DNA of 64,000 bases from Pseudomonas sp. PSB18 (GTDB lineage Bacteria > Pseudomonadota > Gammaproteobacteria > Pseudomonadales > Pseudomonadaceae): the NCBI RefSeq assembly GCF_014596565.1, contig NZ_NOIN01000008.1:233890-297889 (forward strand), given 5' to 3'. The notes under the pieces were generated by a model. That model had not been told where the DNA came from, did not search any database, and was given only the letters and a program-made list of their open reading frames with translations. This document shows positions 25,747 through 33,886 of this stretch, piece after piece; within the stretch, counting starts at the first letter, position 1, and each line of letters starts with the position of its first letter. The translations under genes and the position numbers were made by a program.

Positions 25747-26065
25747 CAGGTGCTCTGTGACCCGGGTCGACAGAGTGAAACAGGGAAGCCGGTGAGAACC
25801 CGGCGCTGCCCCCGCAACGGTAAATGAGTCAAAGCTGCCAGCAGGGTTAGTACGAAAAGTCGCCGAGCGGCGATCAGGCAAGGCGAAAACAGGCGAGGAA
25901 GCGGAGTTTACTGGTTGTAAATGAGCATTCCGAGCCTGTTTTCAACGCAGCATGATCGTCGCGCAGGCACTTTTCGTACTAAGCCTGGCCACTGTGTCTA
26001 TCGACATGGGAAGGCGCGCAGCCCGGCGTTACGCCGCTCATGAGCCCGGAGACCGGCCTGATTCA
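25747..26065 (+). promoter_or_regulatory. cobalamin riboswitch, interrupted by an inserted hairpin element
   Basis: The leader of the cob operon carries the conserved aptamer blocks in order: GGGAAGCCGGTGAGAACC, GCTGCCCCCGCAACGGTAA (25805-25823), then after a long gap GCCACTG (25986-25992), GGGAAGGC and AGCCCGGAGACCGGCC (26043-26058). Adenosylcobalamin binding normally represses the downstream genes. The stem GCTGC (25834-25838) pairs with GCAGC (26018-26022), and a 136-bp element (25847-25982) is inserted in the loop between this stem and GCCACTG. The 26072-26092 hairpin GGCATC/GATGCC before cobO may be part of the expression platform. Confidence 0.9.
25847..25982. mobile_element. MITE-like hairpin element inserted in the riboswitch
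   Basis: A 136-bp segment bounded by a perfect 14-bp inverted repeat TTAGTACGAAAAGT / ACTTTTCGTACTAA. Inside are a second perfect 10-bp inverted repeat GAAAACAGGC / GCCTGTTTTC and a central AGTTTAC/GTAAAT stem, so the whole element can fold as a long imperfect hairpin. Just outside, CAGG and CCTG extend the pairing past one G-G mismatch. No coding capacity and no unambiguous target-site duplication; a TA duplication is possible. Short non-coding hairpins with terminal repeats are typical of MITEs, which need a transposase elsewhere. Confidence 0.75.
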
Positions 26066-26156
26066 TCCAACGGCATCACGGTGGGCGATGCCAGGCTTGT
26101 TGCCGTCTTTTCCTGTGCCCGCCCGCCGTTATCCAGTTCCCAACGGAGGCTTCCCC

Positions 26157-26783
26157 ATGACCGGCTTACCCAACACAGATGCGTCCGACCGCGACGAGCG
26201 TCACCTGGCGCGCATGCTGCGCAAAAAAGCCGTGATCGACGAGCGCATCGCCAACTCCCCGAACGAATGCGGCTTGCTGCTGGTGCTGACCGGCAACGGC
26301 AAGGGCAAGAGCAGTTCGGCATTCGGCATGCTGGCCCGGGCCATGGGGCATGGGATGCAGTGCGGCGTGGTGCAGTTCATCAAGGGCCGCAGCAGCACCG
26401 GTGAAGAGTTGTTCTTCCGGCGCTTCCCGGAGCAAGTGCGCTTTCATGTCATGGGCGAAGGGTTTACCTGGGAAACCCAGGATCGACAGCGCGACATTGC
26501 GGCGGCCGAAGCGGCCTGGGCCGTATCGCGGCAGTTGCTGAGTGATCCGTCCATTGGCCTGGTGGTGCTCGATGAACTGAACATTGCCCTCAAGCACGGT
26601 TATCTCGATCTTGACCAGGTCCTGAGTGATCTGCAGGCGCGTCCGCCCATGCAGCACGTCGTGGTGACCGGGCGCGGCGCCAAGCCGGAAATGATCGAGC
26701 TGGCGGACACCGTCACCGAAATGGGCATGATCAAGCACGCCTTCCAGGCCGGTATCAAGGCACAGAAAGGCGTTGAACTGTGA
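26157..26783 (+). CDS. cobO: cob(I)yrinic acid a,c-diamide adenosyltransferase
   Basis: CobO (BtuR/CobA family) adds the 5'-deoxyadenosyl group from ATP to cob(I)yrinic acid a,c-diamide or cobinamide. The 208-residue protein has the P-loop TGNGKGKSS (residues 45-53), the QFIKGRSSTGEE region and VVLDELNIALKHGYL, all diagnostic. It is the first gene after the riboswitch. The ATG at 26157 follows CGGAGG. Its stop overlaps the GTG start of cobB (GTGA). Confidence 0.95.
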   Translation: MTGLPNTDASDRDERHLARMLRKKAVIDERIANSPNECGLLLVLTGNGKGKSSSAFGMLARAMGHGMQCGVVQFIKGRSSTGEELFFRRFPEQVRFHVMGEGFTWETQDRQRDIAAAEAAWAVSRQLLSDPSIGLVVLDELNIALKHGYLDLDQVLSDLQARPPMQHVVVTGRGAKPEMIELADTVTEMGMIKHAFQAGIKAQKGVEL

Positions 26784-28198
26784 GTGACGCTTCATTGCCG
26801 GACCGCCAATGCCCGGCGGTACTGATTGCCGCCCCGGCGTCGGGGCAGGGCAAGACCACGGTCACCGCCGCCCTGGCCCGGTTGCATCGCAACCAAGGGC
26901 GCAAGGTGCGCGTATTCAAATGCGGCCCTGATTTCCTCGACCCGATGATCCTGGAGCGTGCCAGCGGCGCGCCGGTCTATCAATTGGACATGTGGATGGT
27001 CGGCGAGCAGGAAAGTCGACGGCTGCTGTGGGAAGCGGCCGCCGAAGCGGACCTGATCCTGATCGAAGGGGTGATGGGGCTGTTCGACGGCACGCCGTCC
27101 AGCGCCGACCTGGCGCGGCATTTCGGTGTGCCGGTGCTGGCGGTGATCGACGGCACGGCCATGGCCCAGACTTTCGGCGCCCTGGCCCTCGGGCTGGCGC
27201 GCTATCAGCCGGACCTGCCCTTCGCCGGTGTGCTGGCCAACCGGGTCGGCACCGTGCGCCATGCGCAATTGCTTGAAGGCAGCCTCACCGAAGGCCTGCG
27301 CTGGTACGGCGCGCTGTCCCGGGAAACCGGAATCGAACTGCCTAGTCGCCACCTCGGGCTGGTCCAGGCCAGTGAGCTGAACGACCTGGACCTGCGCCTC
27401 GACGCCGCAGCCGAGGCCTTGGCCGGCAGTTGCGAAGTGACGCTCCCGCCGGCGGTGACATTCGCCGCCCCCGAGGTGATTGCCGCGCAACCGTGGCTCG
27501 ACGGGGTCCGCATCGCCGTGGCCCGGGACGAAGCATTTGCCTTCACCTATGGCGCGAGCCTCGATCTACTGCGGGCCATGGGTGCACAGCTGCGCTTTTT
27601 CTCACCGATCCATGACCGCGAACTGCCCGAGGCGGACAGCCTGTACCTGCCTGGCGGTTATCCTGAGCTGCATCACCTTGCCCTGGCGCGGAACGCGCCG
27701 ATGCTGGCGGCGATCCGCGCTCATCACGATGCTGGCAAGCCGTTGCTGGCGGAGTGCGGCGGCATGTTGTATCTGCTGGATTCACTGACCGATGTCGAGG
27801 GCAATCGCGCCGAACTGCTCGGTTTGCTCGCCGGTGACGCGCAGATGCAGAAGCGCCTGGCCGCCCTGGCGCTGCAATCGGTGGAACTGCCGGAAGGCAA
27901 TCTGCGTGGACACACCTACCATCATTCGCTGACCAGCACTGACCTGGAGCCGATTGCCCGTGGTCATAGCCCCAACGGCGGGCGTGGCGCGGAGGCGGTG
28001 TTCCGGCAGGGGCGGATGACGGCTTCCTATGTGCATTTCTATTTTCCATCGAATCCGAGGGCCATCGCCGCGCTGTTGGCGCCGGACCCTGAGGCCGCTT
28101 TCGTGAGCAAGCCCGCTCCCACAGGGATCTGTGAACACCCATCCAGCTGTGAACACCAACCCAATGTGGGAGCGAGCCTGCTCGCGAAGAGGCCATGA
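26780..28198 (+). CDS. cobB: cobyrinate a,c-diamide synthase (CobB/CbiA)
   Basis: CobB amidates side chains a and c of (hydrogeno)byrinate with glutamine and ATP. The 472-residue protein has an N-terminal P-loop GQGKTT (22-27) and a C-terminal class I glutaminase-like domain with the nucleophile in LLAECGGMLYL and a late HTYHHS histidine. A GTG start overlaps cobO. The last ~33 residues (from ~440) are encoded by a REP pair and are unlike any conserved CobB tail; the true domain ends near AIAALLAP. The stop overlaps the bluB start. Confidence 0.92.
   Translation: MSDASLPDRQCPAVLIAAPASGQGKTTVTAALARLHRNQGRKVRVFKCGPDFLDPMILERASGAPVYQLDMWMVGEQESRRLLWEAAAEADLILIEGVMGLFDGTPSSADLARHFGVPVLAVIDGTAMAQTFGALALGLARYQPDLPFAGVLANRVGTVRHAQLLEGSLTEGLRWYGALSRETGIELPSRHLGLVQASELNDLDLRLDAAAEALAGSCEVTLPPAVTFAAPEVIAAQPWLDGVRIAVARDEAFAFTYGASLDLLRAMGAQLRFFSPIHDRELPEADSLYLPGGYPELHHLALARNAPMLAAIRAHHDAGKPLLAECGGMLYLLDSLTDVEGNRAELLGLLAGDAQMQKRLAALALQSVELPEGNLRGHTYHHSLTSTDLEPIARGHSPNGGRGAEAVFRQGRMTASYVHFYFPSNPRAIAALLAPDPEAAFVSKPAPTGICEHPSSCEHQPNVGASLLAKRP
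28099..28189. repeat. REP pair inside the 3' end of cobB
   Basis: Inverted REP arms TCGTGAGCAAGCCCGCTCCC and GTGGGAGCGAGCCTGCTCGC surround a spacer with two GTGAACACC copies. The whole unit lies within the cobB reading frame and runs to within 6 bp of the bluB start codon. Confidence 0.9.
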
Positions 28199-28845
28199 CT
28201 GACAACGCATTCCCCCAGGCCGAACGCGACGCCATCTACCGCGCCATCGCCGAACGCCGTGACATGCGTCACTTCACCGGTGGCACCGTGGAACCCCGGC
28301 TGCTGCGCCGTCTGCTGGAAGCCGCACACCAGGCCCCCAGCGTGGGCCTGATGCAACCCTGGCGGTTCATTCGCATCAGTGACCGTGCCCTGCGGGCAGG
28401 TATCCGGGAATTGGTGGAGCAGGAGCGCATTCGCACCGCCGAGGCCCTGGGCGAACGCAGCGATGAGTTCATGAAACTCAAGGTCGAGGGCATCAATGAC
28501 TGTGCCGAAGTACTGGTGGCGGCGTTGATGGATGACCGCGAGCGGCACATCTTCGGCCGTCGGACCTTGCCGGAAATGGACCTCGCTTCGCTGTCCTGCG
28601 CGATCCAGAATCTGTGGCTGGCGTCCCGTGCCGAAGGGTTGGGGATGGGCTGGGTTTCGCTGTTCGAGCCCCAGGCCCTGGCCGATCTGCTGGGCCTGCC
28701 TGCGGGCGCCAAGCCCCTGGCGATACTCTGCCTCGGCCCGGTGGAGGGTTTTTATCCGGCACCGATGCTCGCCTTGGAGGGCTGGGCACAACCGCGTTCA
28801 CTCAATGAGCTGCTCTATGAAAACCAGTGGGGAGTGAGCCCATGA
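28195..28845 (+). CDS. bluB: 5,6-dimethylbenzimidazole synthase BluB
   Basis: BluB breaks up reduced FMN with oxygen to give 5,6-dimethylbenzimidazole, the lower ligand of B12. The 216-residue protein has the nitroreductase-like fold opening RRDMRHFTGG, the FMN-binding HQAPSVGLMQPWRFI, and the later SLSCAIQNLWLASRAEGLGMGWVSLFEP stretch that separates BluB from ordinary nitroreductases. Oxygen dependence fits an aerobic pseudomonad. ATG overlaps the cobB stop (ATGA) right after the REP pair; the stop overlaps the cbiB start (ATGA). Confidence 0.95.
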   Translation: MTDNAFPQAERDAIYRAIAERRDMRHFTGGTVEPRLLRRLLEAAHQAPSVGLMQPWRFIRISDRALRAGIRELVEQERIRTAEALGERSDEFMKLKVEGINDCAEVLVAALMDDRERHIFGRRTLPEMDLASLSCAIQNLWLASRAEGLGMGWVSLFEPQALADLLGLPAGAKPLAILCLGPVEGFYPAPMLALEGWAQPRSLNELLYENQWGVSP

Positions 28846-29750
28846 GTGTCGCGCTGCTCAGTGCCGCCGCCGTAGCGCTGGATGCACTGCTGGGCGAGCC
28901 CCGGCGCGGGCATCCGCTGGTGGCGTTCGGTCGCTTTGCCGATCGCATCGAACAACGCTTCAATTCCGGCGGGCGCGGCTGGCGCAGCCATGGGGTCACG
29001 GCGTGGGTCATTGCGGTGGTGCCGCTGACCCTACTCGTCACGGCCCTGTCCTGGGCACCGCTGGTGGGGTGGCTGGTGGATATCCTGGCGCTGTACTGCG
29101 CCCTCGGCCTGCGCAGCCTCGGCGAACATGTCGAGCCGGTGGCCCGGGCGCTGCGCAGCGGCGATCTGGACGAAGCGCGCATGCGTGTCGGCTATCTGGT
29201 CAGCCGCGAAACCCGTGAGCTGGACGAAACCGCCGTGGCCCGTGCGGCCACCGAGTCGGTGCTGGAGAACGGCAGCGACGCGGTATTTGCCGCACTGTTC
29301 TGGTTCGCCGTGGCGGGAGCTCCCGGCGTGGTGTTGTATCGCTTGAGCAATACCCTCGACGCCATGTGGGGCTATCGCGACGAACGTTTCGAGCGTTTTG
29401 GCTGGGCGGCGGCAAAAATCGACGATGTGCTCAACTACATTCCGGCGCGGCTGGTGGCGTTGACCTACGCGCTGCTCGGCAAAACCCGCCTGGCGCTCCG
29501 GTGTTGGCGCAGCCAGGGCCCGACCTGGGACAGCCCCAATGCCGGGCCCGTTATGGCCGCCGGTGCCGGTGCGCTGGGCGTCGAACTGGGGGGCGCGGCG
29601 GTGTATCACGGCGAACTGCACCAGCGTCCAGCGCTGGGCGAGGGCGTGCCGGCGAGCGCCGATGCCATTGATCGCGGCTGGCAACTGGTGCAGCGCGGCG
29701 TATGGTTGTGGTTGCTGATTCTTTGCCTGGGAGCTGAGTTCTATGCTTGA
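28842..29750 (+). CDS. cbiB: adenosylcobinamide-phosphate synthase CbiB/CobD
   Basis: This inner-membrane enzyme joins (R)-1-amino-2-propanol O-phosphate to adenosylcobyric acid (P. denitrificans name: cobD). The 302-residue protein has several hydrophobic segments, including VIAVVPLTLLVTALSWAPLVGWLVDILALY, with conserved ALDALLGEPRRGHPLVAFG at the start and the DNSGAGP-like block SPNAGPVMAAGAGALGVELGG near residue 245. ATG at 28842 overlaps the bluB stop; its end overlaps cobD by 8 bp, so translation is coupled. Confidence 0.93.
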   Translation: MSVALLSAAAVALDALLGEPRRGHPLVAFGRFADRIEQRFNSGGRGWRSHGVTAWVIAVVPLTLLVTALSWAPLVGWLVDILALYCALGLRSLGEHVEPVARALRSGDLDEARMRVGYLVSRETRELDETAVARAATESVLENGSDAVFAALFWFAVAGAPGVVLYRLSNTLDAMWGYRDERFERFGWAAAKIDDVLNYIPARLVALTYALLGKTRLALRCWRSQGPTWDSPNAGPVMAAGAGALGVELGGAAVYHGELHQRPALGEGVPASADAIDRGWQLVQRGVWLWLLILCLGAEFYA

Positions 29751-30735
29751 GCACGGCGGACGCCTGCGCAAGGCAGCCCGGCAATATGGCATTGCCGAGG
29801 TGGATTGGCTCGACCTGTCCAGCGGTCTGGCGCCGTGGCCGTTCGACGTCCCGGCGATTCCATTACGGGCCTGGGCGCGCCTGCCTGAAACCGATGACGG
29901 GCTGGAGCAGGCCGCCTGCACTTATTACGGGGCGACCCATGTACTGCCGGTGGCCGGCTCGCAAATGGCAATCCAGTTGTTGCCGCGCCTGCGTCGCAGC
30001 GGCAAGGTCGGCGTACTGTCGCCCTGTTACGCCGAGCATGCCGAAGCCTGGCGCCGCTGCGGTTACATCGTCCGTGAGATGCTGGAATCGGAAGTGGATT
30101 TCTTCCTCGACAGTCTCGATGTGCTGGTGGTGGTCAATCCGAACAATCCCACGGGTCTGAACCTGAGTCCCGAGCGTTTGCTGGATTGGCACGCCCGGTT
30201 GGCCCAGCGTGGCGGTTGGCTGGTAGTGGATGAGGCCTTCATGGACGTCACTCCGCAACTGAGCCTGGCCGCCCATGCCCATCAGGTTGGGCTGATCGTG
30301 CTGCGTTCGTTCGGCAAGTTCTTTGGCCTGGCCGGGGTTCGCCTGGGGTTTGTCCTGGCCGAGCAGCATTTGCTCAGGTTGCTCGCCGAACAGGTCGGGC
30401 CGTGGGCGGTCAGTGGGCCGACCCGGGTCCTGGGCCAAGCCTGTTTGCTCGACACCGCCGCTCACACCCGTCAACGTCAGCGCTGCGAAGCCGCCAGTCA
30501 ACGCCTGGCGCTGCTGCTGGCCCGTTACGGCTTCAAACCCCAGGGTGGTTGTGGGTTGTTCCAGTGGTTGGTCACCGAACATGCCCAGGTGCTTCATGAC
30601 TTCATGGCCCATCGCGGCATTCTCTTGCGGCTGTTCACGAACAACAGCAGCCTGCGCTTCGGGTTGCCGGCCGATGAGGCTGAATTTTTGCGTCTCGAAC
30701 AGGCTTTCGAGGCCTACGCCAAGGACTTCCGATGA
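29743..30735 (+). CDS. cobD: threonine-phosphate decarboxylase (L-threonine-O-3-phosphate)
   Basis: This PLP enzyme makes (R)-1-amino-2-propanol phosphate for the nucleotide loop (CobC in P. denitrificans naming). The 330-residue class I/II aminotransferase-fold protein has NPNNPTGLNLSPE, VVDEAFMDVTPQ and the PLP-binding Lys192 in RSFGKFFGLAGVRLG. An Arg in the late SLRFGLPADEAEF block binds substrate. It overlaps cbiB by 8 bp and cobQ by 4 bp. The length is typical for the pseudomonad stand-alone enzyme. Confidence 0.92.
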   Translation: MLEHGGRLRKAARQYGIAEVDWLDLSSGLAPWPFDVPAIPLRAWARLPETDDGLEQAACTYYGATHVLPVAGSQMAIQLLPRLRRSGKVGVLSPCYAEHAEAWRRCGYIVREMLESEVDFFLDSLDVLVVVNPNNPTGLNLSPERLLDWHARLAQRGGWLVVDEAFMDVTPQLSLAAHAHQVGLIVLRSFGKFFGLAGVRLGFVLAEQHLLRLLAEQVGPWAVSGPTRVLGQACLLDTAAHTRQRQRCEAASQRLALLLARYGFKPQGGCGLFQWLVTEHAQVLHDFMAHRGILLRLFTNNSSLRFGLPADEAEFLRLEQAFEAYAKDFR

Positions 30736-32183
30736 CCACAGTGATGGTTCAAGGCACCACGTCCGATGCCGGTAAAAGTACCTTGGTCACGGCGCTGTGC
30801 CGCTGGGTCAGGCGCCAGGGTGTGAGTGTGGTGCCGTTCAAGCCGCAGAACATGGCCCTCAACAGCGCCGTGACCACTGACGGTGGCGAAATCGGTCGTG
30901 CCCAGGCGGTGCAGGCCCAGGCGGCCGGTCTCGAGCCGCATACCGACATGAACCCGGTGTTGCTCAAGCCCAACAGCGACACGGGGGCTCAGGTGATCAT
31001 CCACGGCCGTGCGGTCACCACCATGAATGCCGTGGCCTATCACGACTATAAGGCCATCGCGATGCAGGCCGTGCTGGCTTCCCACGAGCGGTTGAGCGCG
31101 GCGTATCCGGTGGTGATGGTGGAAGGCGCGGGATCGCCGGCCGAGATCAATCTGCGGGCCGGTGACATCGCCAACATGGGGTTTGCCGAAGCGGTGGACT
31201 GCCCCGTGCTGCTGATCGCCGATATCAATCGCGGCGGCGTATTCGCCCATCTGGTGGGCACCCTGGAGCTGCTTTCGCCCAGCGAACAGGCGCGGGTCAA
31301 AGGCTTCATCATCAACCGTTTTCGCGGCGACATCGCCTTGCTGCAACCGGGCCTGGACTGGTTGGAAGCGCGTACCGGCAAACCGGTGGTGGGGGTGTTG
31401 CCCTACGTGATGGACCTGCATCTGGAAGCCGAGGACGGATTGGACCGGCGCCAAACCGACAAGGCCGAGCAGGTACTCAAGGTGGTGGTCCCGGTGTTGC
31501 CGCGGCTCAGCAATCACACCGATTTCGATCCGCTGCGCCTGCACCCGCAGGTTGATCTGCAATTCATCGGCCCCGGCCAGACCATTACGCCAGCCGACCT
31601 GATCATCCTGCCGGGGTCGAAAAGCGTGCGCAGCGATCTGGCTCATCTACGGGCCCACGGCTGGGAAGCGGCCATCCAGCGACACCTGCGCTATGGCGGC
31701 AAGCTGCTGGGGATCTGCGGCGGTTTGCAGATGCTCGGCCAACAGGTCCACGATCCGCTGGGGTTGGAAGGCGCGCCGGGCTCCAGCGACGGACTGGGGC
31801 TTCTGGCGTTCGAAACGACCCTGGAGCACGAGAAGCAGCTGCGCAATGTCCGAGGACGATTGACTCTGGAGGATGCCGAGGTCAGTGGCTACGAGATCCA
31901 TGCCGGCGTGACCGTCGGCCCGGCCCTGGAACAGCCCTTGGTGCAGTTGGATGATGGTCGTTGCGACGGAGCCCGGAGCCTCGACGGACAGATCTTCGGC
32001 ACCTACCTGCACGGCCTGTTCGAGTCGCCCGAGTCCAGCAGCGCCTTGTTGCGTTGGGCCGGGTTGGCGGACGTGCAAGCGGTGGATTACCACGGCTTGC
32101 GCGAGCGGGACATCGAGCGGCTGGCGGATCTGGTGGAGAAGCATCTGGATACCGGGTTGTTGCGTGGACTCTGTGGGATCTAG
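30732..32183 (+). CDS. cobQ: cobyric acid synthase CobQ
   Basis: CobQ amidates side chains b, d, e and g of adenosylcobyrinic a,c-diamide with glutamine and ATP. The 483-residue protein has an N-terminal BioD-like P-loop (GTTSDAGKSTLVTALCRW), a long linker with PKNMALNSAVT-type sequence, and a C-terminal GATase1 domain with nucleophile Cys329 in LGICGGLQMLG and the later GYEIHAG and HGLFE histidine. Overlaps cobD by 4 bp. A REP pair separates it from cobU. Confidence 0.95.
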   Translation: MTTVMVQGTTSDAGKSTLVTALCRWVRRQGVSVVPFKPQNMALNSAVTTDGGEIGRAQAVQAQAAGLEPHTDMNPVLLKPNSDTGAQVIIHGRAVTTMNAVAYHDYKAIAMQAVLASHERLSAAYPVVMVEGAGSPAEINLRAGDIANMGFAEAVDCPVLLIADINRGGVFAHLVGTLELLSPSEQARVKGFIINRFRGDIALLQPGLDWLEARTGKPVVGVLPYVMDLHLEAEDGLDRRQTDKAEQVLKVVVPVLPRLSNHTDFDPLRLHPQVDLQFIGPGQTITPADLIILPGSKSVRSDLAHLRAHGWEAAIQRHLRYGGKLLGICGGLQMLGQQVHDPLGLEGAPGSSDGLGLLAFETTLEHEKQLRNVRGRLTLEDAEVSGYEIHAGVTVGPALEQPLVQLDDGRCDGARSLDGQIFGTYLHGLFESPESSSALLRWAGLADVQAVDYHGLRERDIERLADLVEKHLDTGLLRGLCGI

Positions 32184-32196
32184 GGTGGCTGGACTG

Positions 32197-32276
32197 GCCC
32201 CATCGCGAGCAGGCTCGCTCCCACAGGGGATTGTGAACACCGGCCAATGTGGGAGCGAGCCTGCTCGCGATGGGGC
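32197..32276. repeat. REP pair (REPIN) inside the cob operon
   Basis: Inverted arms CATCGCGAGCAGGCTCGCTC and GTGGGAGCGAGCCTGCTCGC with a ~28-bp spacer containing GTGAACACCGG, like the spacer of the pair at 28099. It forms the only larger gap in the operon, 129 bp between cobQ and cobU, and could give differential transcript stability. Confidence 0.9.
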
Positions 32277-32312
32277 CGGCAGCAACACCGCCTATTTGAA
32301 AGGTAATACGCC

Positions 32313-32834
32313 ATGCTCCAACTGATCCTCGGCGGCGCCCGTTCCGGCAAGAGTCGCCTGGCTGAAAAGCTCGCGGCGGACACTCGCTTGCCGGTGACCT
32401 ACATCGCCACCAGCCAGCCCCTGGACGGCGAGATGAACCAGCGGGTCGCCCTGCATCGCGCCCGTCGTCCGGCCGAATGGGCGCTGGTGGAAGAGCCGCT
32501 CGCCTTGGCCCAGGTGTTGCGGGACAACGCCGCACCGGGACACTGCTTGCTGGTGGATTGCCTGACCCTGTGGCTGACCAATCTGCTGATGCTCGATGAC
32601 GCCCGACAACTCGGTATGGCGCGCGATGCCTTGCTGGATTGTGTGACCGCGCTGCCCGGTGAAATCATTTTTGTCAGCAACGAGACCGGCATGGGTGTCG
32701 TGCCGCTGGGCGAGCTGACTCGCCGTTATGTCGATGAAGCCGGTTGGCTGCATCAAGCCCTGGCCGAGCGTTGTCAGCGTGTTGTGCTGACCGTTGCCGG
32801 CCTGCCCCTGACCCTCAAAGGTACTGCGTTATGA
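32313..32834 (+). CDS. cobU: adenosylcobinamide kinase / adenosylcobinamide-phosphate guanylyltransferase
   Basis: The bifunctional enzyme phosphorylates adenosylcobinamide and transfers GMP to give adenosylcobinamide-GDP (cobP in P. denitrificans naming). The 173-residue protein begins with the P-loop GGARSGKS (residues 7-14), then YIATSQPLDGEM with the guanylylation region around HRARRPAEWALVEEP (His of the GMP intermediate), DCLTLWLTNLL and SNETGMGVVP. It overlaps cobT by 4 bp (ATGA). Confidence 0.94.
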   Translation: MLQLILGGARSGKSRLAEKLAADTRLPVTYIATSQPLDGEMNQRVALHRARRPAEWALVEEPLALAQVLRDNAAPGHCLLVDCLTLWLTNLLMLDDARQLGMARDALLDCVTALPGEIIFVSNETGMGVVPLGELTRRYVDEAGWLHQALAERCQRVVLTVAGLPLTLKGTAL

Positions 32835-33886
32835 ATCACCGCTGGTGGCTGGACCCGTGCAAGCCCCTCGATACCCAGGCCCTGGAACGGGCCGCGGCCC
32901 GTCAGCAACAACTGACCAAACCGGCCGGCTCCCTGGGACAGCTCGAATCGGTGGCGGTGCAACTGGCGGGCCTGCAAGGGCAGGTCAAGCCAAGCCTGGA
33001 GCAACTGTGGATCGCGATCTTTGCCGGCGACCATGGGGTGGTGGCCGAGGGTGTGTCGGCCTATCCCCAGGAGGTCACCGGGCAGATGCTGCTCAACTTC
33101 GTCAGCGGCGGCGCAGCCATCAGCGTCCTGGCGCGGCAATTGGGCGCTGCGTTGGAGGTCGTGGACCTGGGGACCGTGACGCCGTCACTGGATCTGCCCG
33201 GTGTGCGGCATCTGCATGTCGGGCCCGGCACGGCGAATTTCGTCCAGGGCCCGGCGATGACCGTGACCCAGGGCGAGCAGGCCCTGCAAGCCGGGCGCGA
33301 CAGCGTTGCTCGCGCGACAGCCGGTGGCACGCAGTTGTTCATCGGTGGTGAGATGGGGATTGGCAACACGACGGCGGCCAGTGCTCTGGCCTGCGCCTTG
33401 CTCGATTGCCCGGTAGCTCATCTGGTCGGGCCGGGTACGGGGTTGGACGCAGCGGGTGTCAGCCACAAAGCGCAGGTGATTGAACGTGCCCTGACGCTGC
33501 ACCGAGCCCAGAGCAACGATCCGTTGCAGACGCTGTTCAATCTGGGTGGGTTTGAAATCGCCGCGCTGGCCGGTGCGTACCTGGCCTGCGCGCAGCAAGG
33601 CATCGCAGTGCTGGTGGACGGCTTTATCTGCAGCGTTGCGGCATTGGTGGCGGTGCGCCTCAATCCCGGGTGCCGGCCATGGCTGCTGTTCGGCCATCGC
33701 GGCGCCGAACCGGGGCATCGCCACGTTCTGGAAACTCTCGGCGCCGAACCGCTGCTCGACTTGGGCCTGCGCCTGGGCGAGGGCAGTGGCGCTGCGCTGG
33801 CGGTGCCGCTGTTGCGCCTGGCCTGTGACCTGCACGGGCAAATGGCGACGTTCGCCGAAGCGGCCGTGGCGGATCGTCCGGCATGA
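32831..33886 (+). CDS. cobT: nicotinate-nucleotide--dimethylbenzimidazole phosphoribosyltransferase CobT
   Basis: CobT makes alpha-ribazole phosphate from dimethylbenzimidazole (from BluB) and nicotinate mononucleotide. The 351-residue protein has LTKPAGSLGQLE, IFAGDHGVVAEGVSAYPQEVT, GEMGIGNTTAASAL and the catalytic Glu317 in RLGEGSGAALAVP, matching the numbering of the Salmonella enzyme. ATG at 32831 overlaps the end of cobU; the stop overlaps cobC. The longer in-frame start was rejected because it lies inside cobU. Confidence 0.95.
   Translation: MNHRWWLDPCKPLDTQALERAAARQQQLTKPAGSLGQLESVAVQLAGLQGQVKPSLEQLWIAIFAGDHGVVAEGVSAYPQEVTGQMLLNFVSGGAAISVLARQLGAALEVVDLGTVTPSLDLPGVRHLHVGPGTANFVQGPAMTVTQGEQALQAGRDSVARATAGGTQLFIGGEMGIGNTTAASALACALLDCPVAHLVGPGTGLDAAGVSHKAQVIERALTLHRAQSNDPLQTLFNLGGFEIAALAGAYLACAQQGIAVLVDGFICSVAALVAVRLNPGCRPWLLFGHRGAEPGHRHVLETLGAEPLLDLGLRLGEGSGAALAVPLLRLACDLHGQMATFAEAAVADRPA

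Noticed and set aside
25678..25881. 67-codon minus-strand ORF over the riboswitch
   Set aside because: It overlaps the conserved aptamer blocks; it is not a gene.
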